Assembly (NCBI GenBank): GCA_002371025.1
Contig: DFFQ01000151.1
Coordinates: forward strand, 1 to 5,316
Source of the DNA: Lachnospiraceae bacterium UBA3772
GTDB lineage: Bacteria; Bacillota; Clostridia; Lachnospirales; Lachnospiraceae
Reading direction: 5' to 3'
DNA: 5,316 nt
The stretch's first letter is position 1. The number at the start of each line of letters is the position of its first letter. The notes beneath the pieces are model-generated. The model had not been told where the DNA came from. It worked only from the letters and a program-made list of their open reading frames with translations, and searched no databases. Below are positions 1 through 5,316 of this stretch, piece by piece. The translations under genes were made by a program, and so were the position numbers.

Positions 1-1277
1 ATACATTTCATATCCTGACCACCAATGTCAAGGATAGTATCTACTTCAGGATCAAAGAACGAAGCAGCAGTATAGTGAGCTATTGTTTCGACTTCACCAT
101 AATCAAGGCCAAAGGCTGATTTAAGAAGTGCTTCACCGTAACCTGTAGAGCAGCTTCCTGCAATATGTGCTGTAGAAGGAAGAAGAGAATAGATCTCCTT
201 CATTGCCTTGATTGTAGTATTTACTGGACTTCCGTTGTTATTTGAATAGAAGTCATAGAGAAGTTCGCCTTTTTCACCGATAACAGCAAGTTTTGTTGTA
301 GTTGAACCTGCATCAATACCAAGGAATACATTTCCCTTATAAGTTTTAAGGTCGCCACGCTTTACATGGTATCCGTGCTGGCGTTCTTCAAATTCTTTAT
401 ATGATTTTTCATCATCAAAAAGAGGATCAAGTCTATTTACAGCAACTTCAATACGAAGTTCTGGTGTAAGGCGAGCCTCTAATTCTTTAAGAGTTGTTGT
501 TCTGTTCTCATCTGCGTGAAGAGCGGCACCGATAGCTGCAAAAAGATGAGAATTATTAGGAATTATCTTATGTTCTTCATCAAGATTAAGTGTTCTGATA
601 AAACATTCACGAAGCTGGTCTAAGAAATGAAGTGGACCACCAAGGAATGCAACATGTCCCTTGATAGGCTTACCGCAGGCAAGACCTGAAATTGTCTGAT
701 TTACAACAGCCTGGAATATTGATACAGAAAGGTTTGGTTTTGTAGCACCTTCATTAATAAGGGGCTGGATATCAGTTTTTGCAAATACACCACAACGGGC
801 AGCAATAGGATAGACTGTATCATATTCCTTTGCATATTCGTTAAGTCCGGTTGCATCTGTCATAAGAAGAGCAGCCATCTGGTCTATAAAAGAGCCTGTA
901 CCGCCGGCGCAGACTGAATTCATTCTTTGTTCAATTCCATTTTTTGTGAAATAGATGATCTTTGCATCTTCACCACCAAGCTCGATTGCAACATCTGTCT
1001 GTGGTGCTTCAAGTTCAAGTGCGCTTGAAACACAGACTACTTCCTGGCTGAATGGTACATCGATAACATTAGCAAGTGCGAGTCCCCCTGAACCGGTAAT
1101 ATCAGGAGCTATCTCGCAATCCCCAGCTGTATTAATTGCATTTTGAAGGAGTTCTTTTAATGTTTCCTTTATCTTTGCAAAATGTCTCTTATATTCAGAG
1201 TAAATGATCTGGTTGTTTTCATCGAGCAGAGCAACCTTTACTGTTGTCGACCCGATATCAATTCCGAGGTGTCTCAT
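1..1277 (-). CDS. 2-hydroxyacyl-CoA dehydratase activase-related protein (BadF/BadG/BcrA/BcrD ATPase family), N-terminal part
   Basis: The minus strand reads open from ATG at 1277 to the window edge, giving 425 codons and no stop. Two ASKHA-fold ATPase domains are visible. Domain 1 (about residues 3-257) begins LGIDIGSTTVKVALLD, has ELGGEDAKI near residue 99, and carries SVCAGGTGSF (Cys123) and AARCGVFAK (Cys162). These match the two cysteines that bind the [4Fe-4S] cluster at the dimer interface of HgdC-type activators. Domain 2 (from about residue 317) starts FLGIDAGSTTTKLAV and reaches ILDIGGQDMK at the edge. Known activators couple ATP hydrolysis to injecting an electron into a 2-hydroxyacyl-CoA dehydratase. 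Duplicated domains are typical of the large (roughly 1400-residue) cytoplasmic forms that continue into DUF2229 and dehydratase-like regions; that continuation is inferred. The start is supported by AAAGGT (complement of 1287-1292) 9 bases upstream. The physiological substrate is unknown. Confidence 0.9.
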   Translation of the reverse strand, partial: MRHLGIDIGSTTVKVALLDENNQIIYSEYKRHFAKIKETLKELLQNAINTAGDCEIAPDITGSGGLALANVIDVPFSQEVVCVSSALELEAPQTDVAIELGGEDAKIIYFTKNGIEQRMNSVCAGGTGSFIDQMAALLMTDATGLNEYAKEYDTVYPIAARCGVFAKTDIQPLINEGATKPNLSVSIFQAVVNQTISGLACGKPIKGHVAFLGGPLHFLDQLRECFIRTLNLDEEHKIIPNNSHLFAAIGAALHADENRTTTLKELEARLTPELRIEVAVNRLDPLFDDEKSYKEFEERQHGYHVKRGDLKTYKGNVFLGIDAGSTTTKLAVIGEKGELLYDFYSNNNGSPVNTTIKAMKEIYSLLPSTAHIAGSCSTGYGEALLKSAFGLDYGEVETIAHYTAASFFDPEVDTILDIGGQDMKC

Positions 1278-1360
1278 ATTGGAATTACCTTTCTCTTGAT
1301 TGCTACTTTAATTTAAATCCATATCAATTCATTATCTTATAATATGGCACTAACCGTATC

Positions 1361-1389
1361 ATTATATTAGAATTTTGGCGTTTTTTCAA
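1361..1389 (-). promoter_or_regulatory. Sigma-A-type promoter for the dehydratase activase gene
   Basis: On the minus strand a -35 box TTGAAA (complement of 1384-1389) is followed by a 17-base spacer and a perfect TATAAT -10 box (complement of 1361-1366). Transcription would begin near 1354, leaving a leader of about 77 bases before the ATG at 1277. Box quality and spacing are close to the vegetative consensus. No operator-like inverted repeat was seen next to it. Confidence 0.7.
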
Positions 1390-1445
1390 GAAATTTAGGT
1401 AGATCATGAGAAAGAAATTAATATGATAAAAGATGAAATATCTAG

Positions 1446-1474
1446 TTGCATTATTATTTTTCCTATGATAGTAT
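1446..1474 (+). promoter_or_regulatory. Sigma-A-type promoter for secG, with extended -10
   Basis: TTGCAT (1446-1451), a 17-base spacer, then TAGTAT (1469-1474) preceded by TG at 1466-1467, giving an extended -10 element. Transcription would start near 1481, about 35 bases before the secG GTG codon. It lies back-to-back with the minus-strand promoter, with about 57 bases between the two -35 boxes. Confidence 0.6.
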
Positions 1475-1515
1475 ATCAAAGTATGATTTTATAGTTTGTT
1501 TAGGAGGATTTTGTT

Positions 1516-1755
1516 GTGAAACTCGCACTTACAATATTACTTATTATCATTGGTATAGCACTTTCAATCGTTGTTCTTATGCAGAAAGGTGTAGAAGGCA
1601 ACGCTACAGATACATTTGTTGGTTCAGTTAGTTCATCTTACTGGGAGAAGAATAAGAAGCATTCTAAAGAAGAAATCACAAAGAAGGTTACAGTAGTACT
1701 TGGAATCCTCTTCTTTGTTGTTGCAGCAGTTCTTTCTTCAAAGTGGGTTAGATAA
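1516..1755 (+). CDS. secG: Preprotein translocase subunit SecG
   Basis: This encodes a 79-residue protein with the SecG architecture: a first membrane helix at about residues 3-21, a short polar loop with VLMQKGVEGN (family form resembles LLQ-G-x-G), a hydrophilic stretch with SYWEKNKKHSKEE, and a second helix at about residues 56-75. SecG is the small accessory subunit of the SecYEG channel in the cytoplasmic membrane and assists SecA-driven protein export. The start is GTG at 1516: an ideal AGGAGG (1502-1507) sits 8 bases upstream and there is no better in-frame start. The length matches the family. It has its own promoter and a strong terminator directly downstream, so it looks monocistronic, although secG next to rnr and smpB is a conserved firmicute order. 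Identity rests on topology, motif and context, since SecG sequences diverge. Confidence 0.9.
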   Translation: MKLALTILLIIIGIALSIVVLMQKGVEGNATDTFVGSVSSSYWEKNKKHSKEEITKKVTVVLGILFFVVAAVLSSKWVR

Positions 1756-1774
1756 TCTGATATGTGAATTTTTC

Positions 1775-1806
1775 AAGGTGCTGATTTATCAGCACCTTTT
1801 TATTTT
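1775..1806 (+). terminator. Intrinsic terminator of secG
   Basis: A perfect 10-bp stem, AAGGTGCTGA (1775-1784) with TCAGCACCTT (1789-1798), closes a TTTA loop. The T-rich run TTTTTATTTT follows from 1797. It begins 19 bases after the secG stop, so secG transcription should end here, separate from rnr. Confidence 0.93.
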
Positions 1807-1948
1807 GTGCGAAGCCGAGCCAAAGTCATATATGCGAAGCATATGCATCATATACAAGAACACTCCATCGCATTTATGCGAAATGGAGCGTTCCTCTATA
1901 TGATGTATATCTGCCATTGGCAGATATATGACCTTGGCGAGGCCGCAT
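1807..1948. repeat. Branched imperfect palindrome (MITE-like or structured-RNA-like element)
   Basis: Almost the entire 142 bp folds back on itself. The outer stem pairs 1808-1811 with 1944-1947 and, after an AA bulge, 1814-1833 with 1924-1943. A central arm pairs 1841-1854 with 1897-1910, then 1858-1868 with 1883-1893, then CGCA (1869-1872) with TGCG (1877-1880) around TTTA. A side arm, CTGCC-ATT-GGCAG (1911-1923), completes a three-way junction; alternatively 1907-1927 forms a 9-bp perfect hairpin, and 1830-1844 forms a 6-bp one (ATATGC-GAA-GCATAT). TGCGAA occurs three times (1808, 1833, 1877). No convincing coding sequence lies inside. A dispersed, non-autonomous intergenic repeat is the most likely explanation; an RNA with a function is the alternative. 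Neither can be settled from one copy. Confidence 0.75.
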
Positions 1949-2010
1949 CATCGAGCGAGTTATGCTCGCGAGATGTTGCGAGATGTTGCGAGCTATGCTC
2001 GCGAGATGTT
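1949..2010. repeat. Short tandem and inverted repeats adjoining the palindrome
   Basis: The decamer GCGAGATGTT occurs at 1968-1977, directly again at 1978-1987, and once more at 2001-2010. The 15-mer TGCTCGCGAGATGTT is present at 1963-1977 and 1996-2010, 33 bases apart. Two small hairpins are embedded: CGAGC (1952-1956) with GCTCG (1964-1968), and GCGAGC (1988-1993) with GCTCGC (1997-2002) around TAT. The GC-rich composition contrasts with the AT-rich surroundings. It probably belongs to the same repeat element as the palindrome just upstream. The pattern suggests slippage or recombination between copies. Confidence 0.75.
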
Positions 2011-2032
2011 TTACCTCAAAGGTATTAGTGGG

Positions 2033-2060
2033 TAGACTATCCCTTGCTGCATGATATAAT
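2033..2060 (+). promoter_or_regulatory. Extended -10 promoter for rnr-smpB
   Basis: A perfect TATAAT (2055-2060) is preceded by TG at 2052-2053, an extended -10 element. A weak -35, TAGACT (2033-2038), lies 16 bases upstream. Start of transcription would be near 2067, about 43 bases before the rnr ATG. Because secG ends at its own terminator and the repeat element intervenes, this is the likely promoter of the rnr-smpB pair. Confidence 0.6.
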
Positions 2061-2109
2061 AATATTTAGAGATCGGTTACTTAAAACGGGGTTATTTAAG
2101 GAGGTTAAC

Positions 2110-4269
2110 ATGTTAGATACATATAATATAGAAAATGAAGAAGATAACAAAAGATCAGCTAGAAAGAAGATGATTCTTGAATTCATGTCTGTTCCAAACT
2201 ACAAACCGGCCAGATTTAAGGAACTTTGCTTTATCTTTAATGTCAGTGAAGAGGACAGGGATGAACTACTGTCTTGTCTTAATGAGCTTGAAGATGAAGG
2301 TCGTATAGTTAAAACAAAGAATAACAGATATATGCCTATGCCTGAAAATGTCATGGTGGGTACTTATATCGGAAATAAGAGAAGCTTTGGTTTTGTAAAG
2401 GTTGAGGGAAGGGATGAAGACCTTTTCATTCATGATAAGAATTCTCTTAATGCCTTCCATGGGGATACTGTACTTGTGCAGCTGGACAAAAGAAAGACAG
2501 GACCTAGAACCGAAGCACGTATTATCAGAATCATAAAGCGTGAGATATCTGAATTGATTGGTATATTCCAGGCTTGTGATGGTTACGGATTTGTTATCCC
2601 TAATAATAAAAAGATAGCAGATGATATCTTTGTTCCGGAAAAAGCTTGTAAAGGCGCTGTTACAGGAAATATTGTTATCGTTGAAATACGTGATTATGGA
2701 AATGATAAAAAGTCACCAACTGGTAAGATTACAGAAATTCTTGGCCATGTTGATGATCCTTCATCAGATATCATTCAGGTAGTACGTGCATTAAATATTC
2801 CTGAGGAATTTCCTTTAGATGTAGAGAATCAGCTGGATGAAATTCCGGATACGGTTTCTGAGGAAGATAAAAAGGGTAGAAGAGATTTCAGAGATCTCCC
2901 TACAGTTACAATTGATGGAGAAGATGCAAAAGATTTAGATGATGCCATTTCTCTTTCTTATGAAGATGGTGTTTATCATCTGGGTGTACATATTGCAGAC
3001 GTTTCTCATTATGTGAGAGAAAATTCTCCTTTGGATAAAGAGGCACTTAAAAGAGGAACCAGCTGTTACCTTGCTGACAGTGTAATTCCTATGATCCCTC
3101 ATAAGCTGTCAAATGGAATATGCTCTCTTAATCATGATACTGACAGGCTTACACTTTCTTGTATTATGGATATTGATGATAAGGGTAAGATCATTAATCA
3201 CGAAGTTTGTGAAGGCCTTATAAATGTAAATGAAAGAATGAATTATTCTGATGTTTATAAGATTTTAGAAAGAAGTGATGAAAAGCTTCTTGAAAGATAT
3301 AAGGACTTTGTTCCTATGTTTGATCTTATGAAGGAACTGTCTCTTAAGCTTAGAAATGTAAGAAAAAAGAGAGGTGCCATTGATTTTGATCTTCCGGAAA
3401 CTGATATTATCTGTGATGAAAATCATAATCCTATAGAGATTAAACCTCATGAAAGAAATACTGCAACTATGCTTATTGAAGACTTTATGCTGGCTGCAAA
3501 TGAAACAATTGCCGAGGATTATTTCTGGGAAGATATTCCATTTGAATATAGAATCCATGAATCTCCTGATATGGAAAAGGTAGATAAGTTAAAGGTTATG
3601 CTTCGTTCACTTGGAATCTTCCTTAAAACAGGAAAGGATAATATACATCCTAAGGAATTCCAGAAACTGCTCAAGCAGATAGAGGGACTTCCATTTTCGG
3701 ATATGATAACCAAGGTAACTCTTCGCAGTATGCAGCAGGCAAGATATTCTACTGAATGTGAAGGGCATTTTGGCCTTGCATGTAAATATTATTGTCATTT
3801 TACATCACCTATCAGAAGATATCCTGATCTTATGATTCACAGGATCATAAAGGAAAATCTTCATGGTACACTTGATGATAAGAGAAGAAAGCATTATTCA
3901 AAGATTCTTCCCGAGATTGCGGCAGATAACTCAGCAAAGGAAAGAAGAGCAGATGATGCTGAAAGAGATGTAACTAAATTAAAAGAGATTGAGTATATGT
4001 CGCAGCATATTGGTGAAGTATTTACGGGTACCATTTCCGGATTTACTAATATGAATATCTTCGTTGAGTTAGAGAATACTGTGGAAGGATGCATAAGCGT
4101 TGCTTCTATTCGCGATGATTTCTATAACTATTTCGAAGATAAATATATGATGGTGGGCGAAAGAACTAAGAAAACTTATGTTCTTGGAGATAAAGTAAAG
4201 ATAAAAGTAGTAAATTGTGATAAGATAGACAGAGTTATAGATTTTGAATTTGCAGATGAAGAGGACTAG
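2110..4269 (+). CDS. rnr: Ribonuclease R (3'-5' exoribonuclease, RNB family)
   Basis: This 719-residue protein has the full RNase R domain order. A winged-helix domain spans about residues 18-76. Two cold-shock-type RNA-binding domains follow: about 82-127, with RSFGFVKVEGRDEDLFIH, and about 148-195, with GYGFVIPNN. The RNB catalytic domain covers about 255-590 and a C-terminal S1 domain about 635-715. The metal-binding site is intact in TIDGEDAKDLDDAIS (Asp269, Asp275, Asp277, Asp278), and the signature HFTSPIRRYPDL is at about 563-574. RNase R degrades structured RNA processively from the 3' end in the cytoplasm and acts in RNA quality control, including mRNAs released by trans-translation. 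ATG 2110 is chosen because AAGGAGGT (2098-2105) lies just upstream; a TTG at 2044 in the same frame has no comparable site. The E. coli-type long lysine-rich tail is absent: the protein ends in acidic DEED. smpB follows after 4 bases. Confidence 0.97.
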   Translation: MLDTYNIENEEDNKRSARKKMILEFMSVPNYKPARFKELCFIFNVSEEDRDELLSCLNELEDEGRIVKTKNNRYMPMPENVMVGTYIGNKRSFGFVKVEGRDEDLFIHDKNSLNAFHGDTVLVQLDKRKTGPRTEARIIRIIKREISELIGIFQACDGYGFVIPNNKKIADDIFVPEKACKGAVTGNIVIVEIRDYGNDKKSPTGKITEILGHVDDPSSDIIQVVRALNIPEEFPLDVENQLDEIPDTVSEEDKKGRRDFRDLPTVTIDGEDAKDLDDAISLSYEDGVYHLGVHIADVSHYVRENSPLDKEALKRGTSCYLADSVIPMIPHKLSNGICSLNHDTDRLTLSCIMDIDDKGKIINHEVCEGLINVNERMNYSDVYKILERSDEKLLERYKDFVPMFDLMKELSLKLRNVRKKRGAIDFDLPETDIICDENHNPIEIKPHERNTATMLIEDFMLAANETIAEDYFWEDIPFEYRIHESPDMEKVDKLKVMLRSLGIFLKTGKDNIHPKEFQKLLKQIEGLPFSDMITKVTLRSMQQARYSTECEGHFGLACKYYCHFTSPIRRYPDLMIHRIIKENLHGTLDDKRRKHYSKILPEIAADNSAKERRADDAERDVTKLKEIEYMSQHIGEVFTGTISGFTNMNIFVELENTVEGCISVASIRDDFYNYFEDKYMMVGERTKKTYVLGDKVKIKVVNCDKIDRVIDFEFADEED

Positions 4270-4273
4270 TTAG

Positions 4274-4741
4274 ATGGCTAAAGACATTTCAGAAAGGCTG
4301 ATAGCAAATAATAAGAAGGCCTATCATGACTTTTTTATAGACGAAACTTATGAAGCAGGACTTTCTCTTGCGGGTACAGAAGTTAAATCTCTTAGAATGG
4401 GACAGTGTTCCATTAAAGAGGCATATGTAGGTATCGAAGATGGTGAGATCTTTGTATATCATATGCATATTAATCCTTATGAGAGAGGAAATATTTTTAA
4501 TAAGGATCCTTTAAGAAAGAGAAAACTTCTGATGCATAAAAATGAGATTCTTAAATTATCTCATCAGATCAAGGAAAAAGGATATACATTAATGCCTTTG
4601 AAGGTATATTTTAAAAATGGCAGGGTAAAGATTGAGATAGGTCTTGCCCGTGGTAAGAAAAATTATGACAAACGCGAAGATATCAAAAAGAGAGATCAGC
4701 AGCGTGAAGCAGAGAAAGATTTTAAGATTAGCCTTAGATAA
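4274..4741 (+). CDS. smpB: SsrA-binding protein SmpB
   Basis: A complete 155-residue SmpB. Family motifs appear in order: AYHDFFI (16-22), AGTEVKSLR (33-41), the HINPYERG stretch (65-72), [12 protein letters not shown] (81-92), and [20 protein letters not shown] (122-141), followed by the basic C-terminal tail. SmpB binds the tRNA-like domain of tmRNA and brings it to the A site of stalled ribosomes; its tail occupies the empty mRNA channel. Length is normal and nothing is missing. The ATG at 4274 lies 4 bases after the rnr stop; a ribosome binding site (AGAGGA, about 4260-4265) sits inside the last codons of rnr, so the two are probably co-transcribed and translationally linked. Its RNA partner ssrA begins about 480 bp downstream. 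Confidence 0.97.
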   Translation: MAKDISERLIANNKKAYHDFFIDETYEAGLSLAGTEVKSLRMGQCSIKEAYVGIEDGEIFVYHMHINPYERGNIFNKDPLRKRKLLMHKNEILKLSHQIKEKGYTLMPLKVYFKNGRVKIEIGLARGKKNYDKREDIKKRDQQREAEKDFKISLR

Positions 4742-4807
4742 AATCTTTTAAGATAAAAAGCGTTAGAATTAAAAAGATTTTGTCTTGATTTTAAGATGCG
4801 CTTTTAT
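4740..4807 (+). terminator. Possible weak terminator after smpB
   Basis: Two overlapping, AT-rich pairings exist. AAAATCTTTT (4740-4749) can pair with AAAAGATTTT (4772-4781). Alternatively AAAAGCG (4756-4762) can pair with CGCTTTT (4799-4805), followed by ATT. Loops are long (22 and 36 bases) and the stems are weak, so termination, if any, would be partial. The second pairing overlaps the promoter proposed for the next gene. Read-through from rnr-smpB into the following gene and ssrA is therefore plausible. Confidence 0.3.
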
Positions 4808-4813
4808 TAAAAT
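4785..4813 (+). promoter_or_regulatory. Sigma-A-type promoter for the small membrane protein and probably ssrA
   Basis: TTGATT (4785-4790), a 17-base spacer, then TAAAAT (4808-4813): close to the vegetative consensus with ideal spacing. Transcription would start near 4820, about 48 bases before the ATG at 4868. No comparably good promoter was seen between here and the tmRNA 5' end. Confidence 0.6.
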
Positions 4814-4825
4814 ATATCTTGCTGA

Positions 4826-4840
4826 GTGCCCGGAGGGTAC
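4826..4840 (+). promoter_or_regulatory. Small hairpin at the start of the leader transcript
   Basis: GTGCCC (4826-4831) pairs with GGGTAC (4835-4840) around a GGA loop: five Watson-Crick pairs and one G-T. It would lie within about 6 bases of the predicted transcription start near 4820. Hairpins placed like this can protect a transcript's 5' end; that role is inferred. The local GC content stands out from the AT-rich spacer. Confidence 0.4.
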
Positions 4841-4867
4841 AATCAATATATAAGGAGAAGCTATAAA

Positions 4868-5203
4868 ATGAGCCAGGCAAAGGTTGATAAATATAAAGAA
4901 AATAAGAAAAATAGATCAAAAATCTTAAAACAAAAGAAGATTAAGAAATATGCAGCAATTTTAGTAACTGCTTTCTGTTTAGGAGCAATTATTGGAATTC
5001 CTGTTGGTAAAGGTATTTATAAATATACTAAAAACCGCATTGAAGAGAACAAAACTGTAGCCGATATGGATTACAATAGCTGGTTCAATAATTATTGGAA
5101 TGAAAAGCTTCCTTCTACAGCTTCAGAGACATCTGCTGAAATGGCAACAGAAGATGCAAATACAGCAAGCACATCTGATGCTACAGCTACTGATGCTCAG
5201 TAA
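4868..5203 (+). CDS. Small single-span membrane protein of unknown function next to ssrA
   Basis: This encodes 111 residues. A strongly basic N-terminus (residues 1-27, MSQAKVDKYKENKKNR then lysine-rich) precedes one hydrophobic segment (about 28-50, YAAILVTAFCLGAIIGIPVG). A short segment with DMDYNSWFNNYW (67-77) follows, then a low-complexity Ser/Thr/Ala/Asp/Glu tail to the end. Positive-inside rules suggest the N-terminus is cytoplasmic and the tail outside. The start is ATG 4868, with AAGGAGA (4852-4858) 9 bases upstream; an upstream in-frame GTG at 4826 lies in the predicted leader hairpin and has no ribosome binding site. I do not know its function. The N-terminal pattern resembles small hypothetical proteins I recall from Lachnospiraceae, but this is memory only. 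The stop is 14 bases before ssrA, so both probably share a transcript. Confidence 0.85.
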   Translation: MSQAKVDKYKENKKNRSKILKQKKIKKYAAILVTAFCLGAIIGIPVGKGIYKYTKNRIEENKTVADMDYNSWFNNYWNEKLPSTASETSAEMATEDANTASTSDATATDAQ

Positions 5204-5217
5204 TGAAGCATAAGTCA

Positions 5218-5316
5218 GGGGTTGTACAGGTTTCGACAGGGATTTAGAGATTCCGGCAGCTATCCGTGGACCCGAGACCACGTTAAAACTTGGAAAAAAA
5301 TAAACGCTGAAGATAA
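5218..5316 (+). ncRNA. ssrA: Transfer-messenger RNA (tmRNA), 5' part, cut by window end
   Basis: The conserved tmRNA 5' end is present: GGGG (5218-5221), then GTACAGGTTTCGACAGGGA within 5224-5242. Pseudoknot PK1 can be built: CGTGG (5265-5269) with CCACG (5278-5282), and CCGAG (5272-5276) with CTTGG (5289-5293, one G-T). An A-rich single-stranded stretch follows and then the resume codon GCT at 5306, giving a tag that begins Ala-Glu-Asp before the edge. tmRNA with SmpB frees stalled ribosomes and adds a degradation tag to the unfinished protein. The rest of the tag, the other pseudoknots and the 3' tRNA-like half lie outside. No close promoter is visible, so the 5' end is probably made by processing (RNase P, from general knowledge) of a longer transcript. 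Confidence 0.97.

Noticed and set aside
955..1146. Plus-strand open frame opposite the activase gene
   Set aside because: The opposite strand encodes conserved ATPase motifs continuously; the plus frame is a low-complexity Ser/Ala/Thr translation with no start signals.
1446..1631. Open frame starting upstream of secG in another frame
   Set aside because: It begins at the secG promoter -35 and overlaps secG out of frame; the translation has no family resemblance.
1949..2010. Possible CRISPR array
   Set aside because: Repeat units are 10-15 bases with abutting or 13-base gaps; there are no uniform 25-40-base repeats or unique spacers, and no cas genes are present.
1807..2028. Open frame of about 73 codons across the repeat region
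   Set aside because: It runs through palindromic and tandem-repeat DNA, has no ribosome binding site, and its translation just repeats the short DNA units (SSELCSRDV, CELCSRDV).
2044..2109. Upstream TTG start extending RNase R by 22 residues
   Set aside because: The TTG lies upstream of the predicted transcription start, overlaps the promoter region and has no Shine-Dalgarno sequence, whereas ATG 2110 has an AAGGAGGT.
3265..3558. Minus-strand open frames inside rnr (also 2266-2460, 3519-3713, 3607-3798, 3894-4094)
   Set aside because: All lie opposite the well-conserved RNase R gene, with no ribosome binding sites or recognisable protein features; they are shadows of the real frame.
4826..4867. 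Upstream GTG start extending the small membrane protein by 14 residues
   Set aside because: It falls in the leader hairpin with no ribosome binding site; ATG 4868 has AAGGAGA at 9 bases.
4742..4867. Riboswitch or attenuator upstream of the small membrane protein
   Set aside because: Only weak AT-rich pairings and one 6-bp hairpin are present; no known aptamer core was recognised.
5201..5217. Dedicated ssrA promoter just before the tmRNA
   Set aside because: TAATGA (5201-5206) and CATAAG (5209-5214) are poor -10 boxes and no TTGACA-like box is found 16-18 bases upstream of either.

Overview
The window looks like chromosomal DNA from an AT-rich Gram-positive clostridium, most likely a member of the Lachnospiraceae (Butyrivibrio/Pseudobutyrivibrio-like). 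Reasons are strong AGGAGG-type ribosome binding sites, the codon usage, the firmicute order secG-rnr-smpB-ssrA, and a small 'MSQAKVDKYKE' membrane protein of a kind I associate with that family. The genus is inferred from memory of similar sequences, not from a search.

Layout. Positions 1-1277 (minus strand) hold the N-terminal 425 codons of a large acyl-CoA dehydratase activase-related protein with two ASKHA ATPase domains; the window edge cuts it. A 238-bp divergent intergenic region follows, with a good promoter on each strand. On the plus strand come secG (1516-1755, GTG start) with a perfect intrinsic terminator, then about 200 bp of highly structured non-coding repeat DNA (1807-2010). 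Next is an extended -10 promoter, rnr (RNase R, 2110-4269) and, 4 bp later, smpB (4274-4741). After a short AT-rich spacer with another promoter lies a 111-residue, single-membrane-span protein (4868-5203). The 5' part of ssrA (tmRNA, from 5218) starts 14 bp after its stop and runs off the window; the first tag codons (Ala-Glu-Asp) are visible.

How the genes work together. smpB and ssrA supply the two dedicated parts of trans-translation, which rescues ribosomes stalled on broken mRNAs. RNase R is the 3'-5' exonuclease linked to decay of such mRNAs, and to tmRNA/SmpB stability in other bacteria. SecG is a subunit of the SecYEG translocon and is a common neighbour of rnr in firmicutes. The dehydratase activase gene is divergent and metabolically unrelated.

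No wholly new system is evident. The least explained parts are the branched palindrome plus tandem repeats between secG and rnr, and the small membrane protein that appears to share a transcript with tmRNA.
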